NCBI GenBank assembly: GCA_028023455.1
Contig: JAQFVV010012418.1
Coordinates: forward strand, 4,585,244 to 4,649,243
Origin: Epiperipatus broadwayi
Lineage: Eukaryota; Onychophora; Udeonychophora; Euonychophora; Peripatidae
Length of the DNA: 64,000 nt
Direction of reading: 5' to 3'
Every line of letters begins with the position of its first letter. Position 1 is the first letter of the stretch. The notes below the pieces were generated by a model. The model did not search any database and was not told where the DNA came from. It saw nothing but the letters and a program-made list of their open reading frames with translations. Positions 1 through 12,889 of the stretch are shown in pieces. The translations under genes and the position numbers were made by a program.

Positions 1-2239
1 ATCATTGAACTACTATTGATATTAAATCTAAAACAGAGTTTTAAATATTGCCTGTTAACACAAAATGTGCAGCTGAATTAAAATTCAATGTTGCATGTTT
101 GCTGGTATTAAAAAAAACATGGCAAGATATTTTTATTGTCTAAACCAATGATTTTTTTATAGAAAATAATTGTATCTCAGAAGACATCAATAGTGAAAAC
201 AACAACAGAAGATATCCATAGAACCAGATCTTGAAGACTATTATTATAACTTGAATACTTTCATTGAGGGAAAAGAAATGCTGAATATTTTTTTTTGTAA
301 AATGTTTTTATCAAATCAGAGAACTTAATTTAAAAGATTGAAAAGCATGACCAATTATTTTTCTGAGCAATTTCTTTATTAATTAAAAATTACAACAATC
401 AATGATATTCTTAACCAATCATAGAAAATTTACTTTCACATTGTGATCTGCGTCCTGAATTCAAATATGGTATCAAACTTTTAATAGTCATTACCAGTAT
501 AATGCCACAATCAAAGTTGTCAAACGTACTTGCATACTGATAACAAAATAATTTAAAAGCCAGCTACATTCTGATAGTCAATAATCTGATATGGTAATAA
601 ATGCAGTAATCTACTCATGATAGAATATAAATAAGCTCATTAATTGTTTACAAAGCAGTAATCAATTACCAACATAACTTGATTACATCCCAGTAACCAA
701 ATATCACTGTTAAAATTAAAACTGGGTTGCATTTTTGTTATTAACTTCCTTTTTTAGTTAAATATTAATCAAAATAACTTGTGTATTATTATATGAAATG
801 CTTCAGTATTGCAAATAGAGATTTATAGTTTTAACTATATTATCACTGCATTATTCCCAAATGTCATCTTTACATATATTTAAAATAATAATAATAATAA
901 TTAATATTGTAAGTTTATAATAAAATCTGTTCATTAGACCATTTATTCTGACTATGAGCTGTTTTCTAAGTGTATGTCACATTAATAACTAAGTCTACAA
1001 ATAGAAAAGCAATAACGTGTATTTTAATATAGATTTTTTGATTTTTATTTTTTTTTAGTTTTAGTATTATTTTATATAAGGTATACAAAGAACCATATCT
1101 GCATTTTGTATCAAATAAAACAATTAGAGTAATTATAAAATTGATTCGTAGTAAATCGAAAGATTTCATGATGTAAAAATGAACAGAATAATATCTTCAC
1201 TCTCTCACTCCAAGACATTTCAAATTGGCCTATACAAATCAGAATTTAGATTAAAAATAAGATGGCTGCTCTTTATAAAGTCTCTATCTTGTGTTTGGGT
1301 TTGAGAGTTTTTCTATATTCAACCCAATATTGCTGAGCTTATATAAATTATTATGGCACATATATGAAAAGGTGAAATCATTTCTATTTAAGTTAGTAAT
1401 AGTAATCACCATAATTTATTCCATGGGATTTATTTAGAAATTGAAATTTTGTATAAACTTCTGAACTCAAGATTTTATTCTCTGCAAATAACAATATGTT
1501 TTAACAATCAAAATTCATTTGCTGTTATATTTGTAATTTCTATGTAATATTAAGTCAAAACTTATGTATTTAAGAAATACTAAAGAAAATAAAGGTAAGA
1601 CCAATAAAATTTCTCTTCCAAAGGATTCTTCATATTAGCAAGTCTTTGTCAAACTATTCTTTTATATTGATTACTTGGGTATTCTATTTTTAAGTTAAAA
1701 TTATTTATATATTAAATTAAATCATTGTTGACTGTATTGTAATGTCTAAAATGCACAGCTAACAAGAAAGTTCCACATTCTATGTCACATGATTACAAAC
1801 TTCTTTTTATATCCCACTGATTCAGTTAAATACAAAAGACTTGTATCATATTTTAATTACCATTGTTGATTGCAATAAAAGACAAATGCTAGAATAATGA
1901 GGAATTAAGATTTATTTACATTTATACATAATCACAAAACAAATAATAACAGAATTGATGGAAATCCTTGGGAAACAGCAATCTATTCCTGATCATTAAT
2001 TTGCATTATGTTACATTTTTATTCTAATTTTTGATACATTGAAGGCTAATGGAAATGTTCATTATTAACTATTACTTTAAAATCATTAACAAATAATATT
2101 TAAAAAACTTTTAGCAAATGGCAAGGGTGTGCAATAACTAGCTAGTTATTTTGTTATAAATATATCTTTTTAGGTTACACCAACTGAACCATCATATGTC
2201 TAATACAATTAAGCAATCCATCACCATTCTGATTTCTAA

Positions 2240-2287
<48 letters not shown>

Positions 2288-4854
2288 ACTCATAATAAAA
2301 TTTCAATGGCAATGAAATATACATAGTTAAAATATTAAATATCTAATGTTAATGAGATAAAGTCATAATAGTATATAATTAAAGTTCATACAAATTACCC
2401 TTTTCATTTTTAATGATTCATGTTCTGAATTCAGGTACCTGTAGACTTTTTCTCGAACAGTAGGTATAACATAGCTATGTTTTCTGATATTCTGTGAAGC
2501 TTCTGGATTGTTCGTGTGGACTGAAATGGTCTTCATTAATACACATTCTTATTTTATACAATGTTTATATATATATATTGCTTTAACTCCCCTCATATAT
2601 ACTTTAATGCAACTTTTTTTTAATGATTTTTTTTTATTTTTCTGACAGTTTCTACTGCCCTGCAGTCTTCATCGGAGCAATCTTAATTTCCTCTACTAAA
2701 GTTAAAGCAATATATATATATATGAAGAAATGCAAAGAAAGTAAAAGGAGAAAAATAAGAATTTTATTCAATGAGCAACATTTGATGATGTTTCTATTGC
2801 TGAATGATGGCTGGTCTCTTTTCTCCAAAGCTATAGACACTTTTGAAGTTAGGTGGTATGCAGTTTGCATATGATCTGGACACAAAGATCAGTGCAATGA
2901 TTGTTCAGTACAGAATGTCAACTTGTCTACTTTTCATGATAGAACTAAACTTGCATTCTGCTGGTTTTGTCAGGTTAGGGCAGATGATGGGCTTCTCTAC
3001 TCTTGTCATTATATAACAGTTGATTGCAGCTATATTTTTAACAGTGACTTTGATGATCAAGACAGAATGAATGGATGAACAGTAATAAAGAATCAAAGCA
3101 TAAACAGAAGCATAATAATAATAAAGAATAAGCATATTCATTCAATCTTCTGATGGACATCTATTTATAATTCACTGAGTTGCCTTATCAGTTTTATCAT
3201 GGTTCGATTTCATATGTCCATCCATTGGATGTAGATTAGTCCTAAACTTCACTGTGGTCCATGACTTATTAATCAATAATCAGACTTTACAAAACTTAGC
3301 TGTGAAAGAGGATTATAACAAATAAAAGATATTTTTACTAAACAATATACAATATTTATCTCCTAATTTGCCGATCTGTTTATCTAAAATTTAATTACTT
3401 TTATAAAAATAATGTCATTTCCATCCACCTAATTATAAAATACCTTTACAATTGTTGATTAATAAAATATTTTGTTTTAAATTACTTGAGTTATTTTAGA
3501 ATTAATGACGCCGTGTTCATTTTGTCTATGCATATATTTATACACACACTTTCTGCCTAGCAAAATGTTGAAAAGTCTTTAATTTACAAATTCCCAACGA
3601 TTTTTTTTTTAAATTATATATGTGAAGCGCATATATATCGCTTCAATATATAGTCTATTATCTCTCTCTTTTTGGATAATCGATAATATATTATGTAAAT
3701 TCAAATATATGTATATGAATGTACCTTCACATATACACACATGTTAAAACACTTCATTTTATTTTTAGTATTTAAAAGATTATCCTAACAATATTAAATC
3801 ATGGTACATATAGATAGTTTAAAAAAAATGCATTGATAAAGTTAGATTTAAAAATAGCTTCAGAATTTAAATAAAATTTTAATTTTTGTTTGATTGTTAC
3901 TATATAAATGAGATAACGAAGAGGAATTCATGTTGAAGAGAGTAAAGTTTATGGAACTAATCTTATATATTTCTGTCTCGTTTTTATTTTTTATTTTTTT
4001 TAGAGAATAAATTTCTGAATAAATATTGATGAATATTTAATATAATTAAAACATTATTATGATAAAAAATATATGAATAATAGACGAGGCCATATGCTTC
4101 AAGTGGTTAAAAAAAATTATATGTACATATATAATGAAATATATTTATATATATTCCAACCTTTATTCAAGGAAAATATTTCAAAGGCATTTGTGAAATA
4201 ACAGTTCCTCTAATATTTTTATATTCATTTTCCTCTAGTATTTTTGTATTCATTTGGATTTCTGGATAAAACAAAAAATCCTATCAAGGAAGCTGATATA
4301 AATATATCCTGTTTATTTCCTCTCTCAGTACATGCAATTTCATAATAATTGCATAATGTTTATTAATAAATATTGTTTTTATTTGATAAGAATAATTATT
4401 TATTTCTAAATTTGAATCTCAAAATAGAGGTCAAGAACTGAATAAATGCTGTAATTAATTTGTTTAAAAATAATTTAACTTATCGAATGATTTAATCAGT
4501 TTTCTCTGTTTGTAGTTTCTTAATTGTACTTTATTTTTAAAACATGACTTTTTAAACTATCAGATTGGCTTAAAATAAATTTATAATATATGTAAGATCT
4601 AAATATTTAAGTGTAGATATGATAAATTCAAATTATTATATCATTGATAATTCATTTTGGATAACCTCTCCTCTTATAAAAGATCCTCATTTTTTGAAGG
4701 ATGACTGTAATCAGCTGGCATCGACATCATAAATATATTACAATCTACAATCGTGAACATGTTAGTATGATTTATATAATTAGTTTGCATTAAATATATT
4801 TCTTATAAACTAAATTTATAAACTTATTAGTAACAAAATGACTTAATAAGAATA
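1..4854. other. Non-coding AT-rich DNA, probably intron
   Basis: I see no coding exon on either strand. Open frames are short, rich in Ile/Phe/Tyr/Lys and match nothing I recognise. The stretch contains poly-T runs and one TA/TG dinucleotide array. Because it lies upstream of a terminal transporter exon on the plus strand, much of it may be intron of that gene; this is inference. Confidence 0.5.
2239..2281. repeat. (TA)n(TG)n dinucleotide microsatellite
   Basis: A TA run of about 18 bases passes directly into a TG run of about 25 bases. This is a compound microsatellite that is likely length-polymorphic. Confidence 0.95.
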
Positions 4855-5016
4855 CCAAACTCTCCGTACAATAGACCACTAAGAATTAATCGATGGATGC
4901 AGGAAGGCTTGTGCATAAAATCACTATTTAGTGCCTATTCATCCAAGACTAGTTTTTAGCTTGTGGCTTTCATCAGTGAGGAGCTTGGATCTGATCAGAA
5001 TGAATATTTAAAGATG
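4855..5016 (-). repeat. Family A fragment with hammerhead remnant
   Basis: The segment starts with the family A terminal sequence (AACTCTCCGTACAATAG) and runs through the module ending in GGAGCTTGGATCTGATC. It corresponds to one end of the palindromes at 7951-8747 and 58151-58996, followed by unrelated DNA, so it is a truncated copy. On the minus strand it holds a hammerhead-like core. Confidence 0.8.
4941..4990 (-). ncRNA. Decayed hammerhead ribozyme (family A)
   Basis: On the minus strand I read AUCCAA, a short spacer, UCCUCA, then CUGAUGA. A degenerate helix II follows, then AAAAA where GAAA is expected, the short helix III ACUAGU, C17 and UUGGAU. The UGAGGA strand that should pair with UCCUCA is missing, so the inner part of helix I cannot form. 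The G12 position is also lost. It is a relic, not an active ribozyme. Confidence 0.6.
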
Positions 5017-6417
5017 AATTTGCATACTAATGAGAAGTGAGGTGCTATAAACACCTAAGTAAGCTTGAATTCTTATTTTTAATAATCTTAAAACATTTTT
5101 AGGTATCATCTTACAGCCAACTCAGGTAAGTATTTAATACTAGTTAATACTAAAAAGTAAAACAGTGACGGAAATTAATCAAATATTCTTCTTCTTCTAA
5201 TTGGTAATGTCTGATGAGTACTGCCTTATTTTTCATTGTTTCTTTATGACAAGATTTTTTAGATATTTTGTTTTGTCTTTACTGAATCTCATAAAACAAT
5301 AATTGCAATTTTGAATTTCATTATATACAATCTGTTATGAATAATTTTTTCCCAGCAACTATATATTGAGGACAAAAGAGAATGATTATATTTATTGTTA
5401 ACATTTTTTTTTTTTTGCCATATGTGATAGGATTAAAACTTCTCACTCTAGAAAAAGCTAAAAATTAGCAATGTGCAAAAATAGGTGTAGGAATTTATAT
5501 ACAAATTTCATCAAAAGTTTAATCTAATGATATTTTATAATCATAGTGATTGACAATTTAAATGAAGCTGCATGAACCTTTCCACTGATTTGACATTGGT
5601 TCTAACAAATATCATTACAAAATCTATTGTCCATTTAAGATCTTGGACAGCAGGGAAAAGTGGATTCATTTTTCATCTTTAAAGTGGATTGATATTTATC
5701 TATTCTTTTCAGAGCAAACAAATTTTTGTTTTCATTTAACTGTTTTTCCTTGTAATTAACATTTATAAATTAATGTATAAATACAGAAAAATATAACAAA
5801 ATAATAAAAGAAATATTATTATAAATATGTATCTTGATGTTGATAGTGGAATATATTAATATATATATATTCCTAATTGTCAATACATGAAAAAATTGGA
5901 AATAAAAAGTAAAGATGGATCTATTCCAGACATTATTATTTGTCAAACAGTAATAAATATATATATATATTAGATCTTTTAACAATGATTGATATGGAAA
6001 AATAAAATAGATGTAAGGTTCTAAATTAGAAATGCTCTGTTTTGTTTTTCTTGTTTACTTTTTTTTTTTAATGGCGATACTGTAATAAAGCACTCCTGCT
6101 TAAAAATTTCATGGACTATCATTGTGCCATACCCTTTCAAATTATATGCAAATGTGTATTTTCCTGTATGAGTCTTTAAATATATGAATATATTTGAATA
6201 TTTCCAGCAGTTGAATGGACAATCTTCATAGTCATTATACTATAGAACTAGAAAAAACATGTAATACAAAACGAAATCTTATAATTCAACATCAGTTTAT
6301 GTGAATAAGTATGTATTTATATGAGAATGTAATATGCTTTAATATTAAAAAAAAAAATCAATTTCAGATTCATTTTTAATATCTCATTCTAAGACAAATA
6401 ATTTAAAGCAATGACAA

Positions 6418-6531
6418 ATTCTCCAAACAGTAGTGCCATCCAGTGCAAGCCGTGGTAATCAATGGATGCAAGAAAGTTTGAGCATAAAATCCCAACAGGA
6501 AATGTTTATCGTGTGATGTTTAGTGGTTTAA
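6418..6531. repeat. Family A end fragment
   Basis: The segment carries the terminal sequence of family A (CTCCAAACAGTAGTGCC) and the associated ATCAATGGATGC block. It then jumps to the GTGTGATGTTTAGTGGTTTA sequence that forms the extreme outer end in the 58-kb copy. The ribozyme and central body are missing, so it is an internally deleted copy. Confidence 0.7.
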
Positions 6532-7182
6532 TGTAAAACATTTTTAAAAATCCGAAAATATGCTGAATGTGTTTCAAATAAAATTACAAATCATTATTAC
6601 AGGTAGTATACCATTAATCTGAGTACTTATTATTCAAAAACTTTTATTAACCAAATAAAAATTTCAAAAAGTGAACTTTAATCTTTTACATGTACCAATA
6701 AAATAAGTTTAATTGCAGTTTGAGTTGACTGTGATTTTTTTTTTTTATCTTAACAGAATTTTGTTCTATAATGAGAGGGTAAAAAAATCTATTTTTGAAA
6801 TATGAAAAATTCACAAATTCAAAAAATATTTTTTATATAATTTTGAATATGTAAATAAACAGTTATTCTTCAATACCTTAAGTTTATTATTTTTAACAAG
6901 TAGAGAGTTTTTTTTTTAATTAAATGTTATATTTTACATAACTAATAATAAGTTCTATAGCATGATGCTTTTTGTTGAAATTGTTAGCAATAGTCTTTTT
7001 TATTTATAAAATTGATAAACTTAGAAATATAATTATAATAATGTTATTCAATATAAATATTGATATTTGTTATTATATTGAATTTTTATCATTTATTTAA
7101 AATTTCTCAATCACCTTTTTTTTATATTAAATATATAAAAACATTTTTAATTATTTTAATTCTTTCTTCTTTTTTTTTAAAG

Positions 7183-7715
7183 GTTTAATTCCTCTAGCAG
7201 CGGCTATTCTGATTATTTTTGTGGATGCACTTTTCAATAAATGTAATGCTAGCATTATTATAAAGCGTGTAGATTGGAGTATCTTACTCATGTTCTTTGG
7301 GATTTTTGTGTGGATGCATGGACTCAACACCACTCGACTACCAAGGTGGGGATGGAAACAATTGGGCTTGTCAAATTCGAACTTTAAAGATGTTTCCTCA
7401 ATCGCCATTCTTGGAGCATTTGTAATGCTAGGATCTAATATCTTTAGCAATGTTCCATTAACTCTTATTGTTTTAGAACAGATTCCACCATGCAAAGACC
7501 AATTTGCTCTTATTTTGTACCTAGCTTGGATTGCAACTATTGCAGGAAATCTGACTTTATTTGGAAGTGTTGCAAATTTAATTGTAGCACAGAAAGCCTG
7601 GCAGACTCTTGAATTCCGTTTAACATTCTGGAATTATCTACGATATGGATTTATATCAACCTTAATCATAACATTATTTGGAATCATAATTATTTATTAT
7701 TTACTACAAATTTGA
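7183..7715 (+). CDS. Terminal exon of an ArsB/Lsi2-like anion permease (CitMHS superfamily)
   Basis: The exon follows a strong acceptor (a long T-rich tract ending AAAG, AG at 7181-7182). It enters in codon position 2, so the first codon (Gly) is split by the intron, and it ends at TGA 7713-7715. It encodes about 177 residues with four or five hydrophobic membrane segments. Family hallmarks are FSNVPLTLIVLEQI near residues 88-101, TIAGNLTLFGSVANLIVAQ near 118-136, and LTFWNYLRYG near 147-156. The AGNLTLFGSVANLIV block matches the ArsB arsenite permease and Lsi2 silicon-efflux branch of the ion transporter superfamily. The product would be a plasma-membrane exporter of arsenite, silicate or a related anion; the substrate is inferred. 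Only the C-terminal half is in this window, and upstream exons must lie before it, possibly beyond the left edge. There are no frameshifts, so the gene looks functional. The AATAAA expected downstream is not obvious; a weaker ATTAAA lies at about 7955, at the edge of the next repeat. Confidence 0.85.
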
Positions 7716-8062
7716 ATCTTCCTCTTATTTTATCGAATGTTTAAATTTGTTTTAAAATCGACTAAGTTTTTTTTTGTTTTAGGGATCAATATTTATTTTA
7801 AAATATCAGAGGTATTTTTTTTTTTACAATTGTAAATATACATTTTTTTTTAAATGAAGTTTTTTTTTTTTGCACATTTTATACAAATGTAACATTTAAA
7901 TTAATCTACTAAACATCAGATGATCACCATTTCTTATGCTTGCTCATAACTGTTATTAAAACAGGCAAAACTCTCCATACAATAGTGCCATTCAGTGCAA
8001 GCCAGGAGTAATCAATGGATGCCAGAAGGCTTGTGCATAAAATTCCTATTTAATGCCTACTC

Positions 8063-8121
8063 ATCCAATATTCCCAGATTAGTTCTTAGCTTGTGGATTT
8101 CATCAGTGAGGAGCCTTGGAT
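8063..8121 (-). ncRNA. Hammerhead ribozyme relic (family A, left arm)
   Basis: The minus strand reads AUCCAA, GGC, UCCUCA and CUGAUGA, then a helix II region AAUCCACAAGCUA. AGAAC follows where GAAA is expected, then UAAUC and a degenerate helix I strand ending UUGGAU. CUGANGA and the outer helix I are intact, but the GAAA block and helix III are altered. It is probably inactive. Confidence 0.6.
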
Positions 8122-8573
8122 CTGAGAGCAGCACTGTGCCTAGATCTTAGGATCTAATGCAACCCTCCAGCAGCCACCTTTCATCTCTACTTAACTACAA
8201 AACTATGAGTCTAAAATTGAAAACACAATAATATTTTCAACCCAAGCTCATTAGCTTATATAGTCATATAAGTCTGAACTCAGTTCAGTACCCATACATT
8301 TTAGGGTCTTTGGTTCTTTAATAACCATAACCATCACTATCCTATCCTGCCTAATATGATAATAGTGGCTGTGGTTATTAAAGAACCAAAGACCCTAAAT
8401 GTATGGGTACTGAACTCAGTTCAGACCTATATGACTATATAAACTAACGAGCTTGGATTGAAAATATTATTGTGTTTTCAGTTTTAGACTCATACTTTTG
8501 TAGTTAAGTAGAGATAAAAAGTGGCTACTGGAGGGTTGCATTAGATCCTAAGATCTAGGTGCAGTGCTCTCAG

Positions 8574-8636
8574 ATCCAAGGCTCCTTCCTCACTGACGAA
8601 GACCACAAGCCAGAAACTAGTCTGGGGATATTGGAT
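8574..8636 (+). ncRNA. Type I hammerhead ribozyme (family A, right arm)
   Basis: Outer helix I is AUCCAA with UUGGAU (6 bp). Inner helix I is UCCUCA with UGGGGA (6 bp with one G-U). The core is CUGACGA (N7 = C) and GAAA. Helix II is weak: A, GAC, CACAA, GCC, A, of which two pairs form here (GGC/GCC in the 58-kb copy). Helix III is ACUAGU (2 bp, 2-nt loop), giving A15.1-U16.1, and the cleavage nucleotide is C17. All invariant core bases are present. The 10.1-11.1 position is an A-A mismatch and may lower activity. Confidence 0.7.
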
Positions 8637-8749
8637 GAGTAGGCACTAGATAGGGATTTTATGAGCAAGCCTTCTGGCATCCATTGATTACTCTAGTTTG
8701 CACTGAGTGGCACTACTGTATAGAGAGTTTTACCTGTTTTAATAACATT

Positions 8750-11700
8750 TTAATTAATTGGAATTTTTATATAGAAAAAAAAAAAAAAGAAAGATTAAAG
8801 TATATATTTTTAGCATTTTTAAAAATGAATTGATCTTTATTATTTTTTTGCTAAATTTTATTTTTAGAACCAAGTTTGTTTTTTTAATAATAATATAATC
8901 GGTAATATGAATTTTAAAATTCTTTTAAAAAGATTGGGTAATCAATGTTAGCAGTAAATAATATTATCTTTGACAAAATACAAAATTTTTATCTTTAAAA
9001 TTAGAATCTTTTTTATAAGCTTTTCTTGTTAAATCATATACCAAGTGCCTGGTTTACCATTCACCACTGCGACCATCAGATTTTTAAAATCGTCACATTG
9101 ATTATTGTTTGCAGAACCAATATCCCTAGTCTTCGTGTTTTATTTCAAAACTCAGTAAATAATATTTGCTTCATTATCACAGCCACATTCGTTTATCATG
9201 TGCACCTTTCAACACTTTCACAAGTTTTGTATTAATGATGGCGTATTAAAAATTAGTACACTCATTATTTATAGAGCTAGTTTTATTCATCTGGATTTAT
9301 TATTATTACATTTAAATGAATTTTAAATATCCATTTACTAGATTCATTTTTTTTCTTTCATATTATAAGTATGTAAATATATCTTTTGTACATAATAATC
9401 ATTAAATATCTTATTTTTATTATTAATTTGAATGAAAACTTTTGTTTTAATGATAAACTTCAAATGACTATCAAAAGATGGTGCTGATCTATAACCAAAA
9501 TTTATATTGTCAAACCTTGCCAGTGCATTCACAACATGAATGTGTTTAAAATAGAAGTATACAGCAATAAGTTTGTGTTGTTTTTTGTTTTGTTTGTTTA
9601 TTTTTAAAAGAGTGTTGTTGTTTTTTTAATTACAAATTATTAAATACGTTTGTATATTGATGATATCAGATTGGTATTGAATAAACTGTTGAAAACATTT
9701 AAAATGATCTTACATATTATATATTTTTATATTAGTAGACATATACACCAAATATACTTTATGATTTAAATATATATATATATTCATTGTACTTTGCTTA
9801 GAAGAAAATTTCTTTTGTCTTATGGTTCTGCAATTTAATTTTTTTTCTGATAGTAGAAGTCATCACAATAATAGTAATAAGTAAAATGGTCTAGAAAGGT
9901 TTTGCAATAAGCAAAATTAATAGATAGAATACTTATTTCCAAGTATTTATATAAGAAATAGATAGTCTTAAAATATATTATATCTTCCTGATTATAAATT
10001 AGTTAGGGAGGAAGGGGATAGAATTATGAAAAAGAATATGAATTAAAAAATAGTCAAGAATTATACAAGAATAAAAAATGTATAAAGTATGAAAGGACAT
10101 ATAGCAATACTAGATGGAGATGTATTTGGGACATCGACTAAACTCAGGATATCAAGGAGATTAAAAAGGAGCATGCTGAAAAAGTAATATGATTTTATAT
10201 GTGAAAAACTTAAGAATAAGATAAGCAAAAGAGATGGAGATGAGGAATTTGATGAAATAATATTGGAACTGACATACGGGCTTTTATTAAAAAAAACAGA
10301 AGGAGAAAGGGAATAATGTCATTGTCAGGTTCAATGCCAGACTATGTTGTACCCTAAGTTAAGCAAGTTCAGCCCCCCCCCTCCAAAAAATGAAGACTTT
10401 AATTTTAAGATGTCGTTTTTTTTTAAAAAAAGTAGAAAGTACAAAACTTGAAATCATTAAATTTATTTCAAATTGCAAGAACTAGTAAAAATCAGTTTTT
10501 GACTATATCTTATGAAAACAATTAATTTGCATAAAACTGTGACTAAAAATCAGAACTGGCTTTCTCATTGAAACCTGCACCACATAATTTGATAATAAAA
10601 TATTGGGAAAGATGGTGGATGAGGAGATATGACATTGTAATTAAGGAATACAGAAAGAGGGATAATTTAACTTGGCTATTAAGGTAATTAGGTATATAGT
10701 CTTTTATACACATAACATTTCTGATTTCATCTACTTTCAAAACTGGTTTATTAGTATTAAGGTTTTACATCTAAAATACAATTTATGATCCAATTTGTTT
10801 ATACATATAGCATTAAATAAATACTAACAGTACTAAAAACTATTTGGCACATACAGTGAGGTTAAAGTTAAATTAGAAATCAAAAGTTCTTTCCAAGTCA
10901 ATTAACTCCCACATAGTCTTGTGAAGACTACGTCATTTGGGGGTGTAAAGCGCATATCCTTGTCCCTTATAGTCTTCAATTGAAAAAGTGAAAAGAAATG
11001 ATCTTTTATTTGCTGTTTAAAAATTCTATTGTAATTATATAACTGATTTATTTAAATGATGAAAAAAGTTTTTGATTCATCTTTTTTGTCTTGTCAGAAT
11101 CTTTGTACTTATTGGTGAAAATTTTTACTGATAAATAAACACTTTTTAACTCTTCCTGTCCTCCTTCTCCCCAAACATTTAAATTTATATATTTACAAAA
11201 AACTTTTGAATTGATTCCGACTCAAGAAAAAAGAGAGGGAAAGTTCTCAGTATAGCCAATTGAGATGAAACTATTGGTCTCAATATTTTGGTAACCATAT
11301 TTCTAAGATTATATGCATGTAAATAACTGGTAGGTTCACAACTTGTGTGTATGGATGGAGTTCTCATAGGATCACAGCTAATCAATCAATAAATAATATT
11401 TTAATCAGTTATAAAGTAATTATAATCAATAAATGACAAATTGAAATCTATACTGTATTTTATATCTCATCCTCTAATAATCCACTATAAAGATATTCCC
11501 TTTTTTCTCATTCTTATTATTGTTCTTTTATTTTGTCTTGGTTTTTTTTTTTATGTTTTTTTTTGTTAATATCTAATTACTATAACTGATGTTGGCAATA
11601 GTTGATGACAGCCATATCAACTGTGAAATATTTTTTAATCTCCCATATGCTATATCATGCTCAAATAAATAATTATCTTTTTGAACATTAATTTTAAATA

Positions 11701-12880
11701 CAAATATATAAATCTGCCTTATTTTGGTCATGTGATAAGACAGTCTAATTAGTGAGGAAATCACATAATTCTTAGAAAAGTATGGAGGAACAGATGATAG
11801 ATCACACTAAAGAAATATCATTTATTTGATTAGTCACATTTGAAAAGGGCACCAACTCAGGTGCTGAAAAAAAGCTTTTTAATGTATAAAATTAGTATTT
11901 GATTATATAGCTGTTGTAAAGAATTATTATTATTATTATTTGATTATTCATAGTCAATGTTGTTTTAGAGTAGTATTTAATGTATTACTAAATCTTGGAG
12001 AATATAATCAAACCATTGATGCGTCTTGTCATAGCCTTTCCCTTCCACTGCCATAAAATATAATTTACTATTATATTATAAATTTTAGTAATGATTTTTC
12101 ATGTTCAGAAATGTATCATAAAATATATCAAAATAGTGTAAAACATAGATTTATGTTTAACATTTGCATTGAGAACAATAATTCACTTTACATTTTCTTA
12201 TTTAAAAATTATTTACATTAGCAGCTTTCAATATCATTAAAATGCTCTGAATACTGTATATATATAATATTTTCTAAATGCACTAAGAATAAATATAATA
12301 TCATAAACAAAGTGATCCCTTATTCTTACATATATTTCAGCTAAAAACTGTCCATTATATTTGAGATATGAAAGAAGCTGTAATTAACTTTATCTTGCAT
12401 TTAAATATTTGATATTTCATGACTTGTTGAAAACAATATAAAATTGTAATCATGTGTTAACATATTTAAAAATAAAGTATATCATTCTGATATAGAAAAC
12501 AGATAGTTAGATTTCTAGCATATCTGACAAGACTAGTTATAACTTAATATATGTGATATAAAAGATCAGTGTGTTTATTTTATTTTAGATAGCTATTAAT
12601 GATTTTAAAATTGAAATTTGTGTTAGAATTAAAATTCACATCTCATTCATTATATATATGCTAGATTAGAATTATGTTAAATAATAAGTAGAAGCTGTTT
12701 TTTGTGGAAAAGTATATATATATAATTTCTTATAGTTTCATTATATATTTTTTCAAAACCCTCTAAAATTTGAAAAAATAAACATCAAATATTTTTCATT
12801 CAAAAACATTGAATAATTCATAATTGTCTAATAAGATATCATTAAGATAGAAAAACTAGAAATTGTTTGAGATGATGAGA
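8750..12880. other. Non-coding DNA
   Basis: I find no supportable gene here. It includes poly-A and poly-T tracts, a C8 run near 10375 and short AT repeats. Two short frames near 9026 and 11185 have no recognisable domain or codon signature. Confidence 0.5.
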
Positions 12881-12889
12881 TGATATGCA

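Larger units (their letters stand above)
7951..8747. repeat. Family A palindromic element, complete
   Basis: The left half (7951 to about 8340) is the reverse complement of the right half (about 8361-8747) with modest divergence; the centre is near 8350. The outer ends read TGTTATTAAAACAGGCAAAA and its complement. Each arm contains a hammerhead-like motif pointing outward, at 8063-8121 minus and 8574-8636 plus. No open reading frame of note is present, so the element is non-autonomous. Additional family sequence (ACTAAACATCAGATGATCACC, from about 7908) lies just outside the left arm. The same arms recur at 58151-58996 and in truncated form elsewhere. It could be a fold-back DNA transposon, but the ribozymes point to a Penelope-like or retrozyme-like retroelement in inverted-dimer form. 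Confidence 0.85.

Noticed and set aside
9026-9235. 69-residue plus-strand frame after the transporter exon
   Set aside because: No start context, splice signals or domain, and it lies beyond the transporter stop codon and the family A palindrome.
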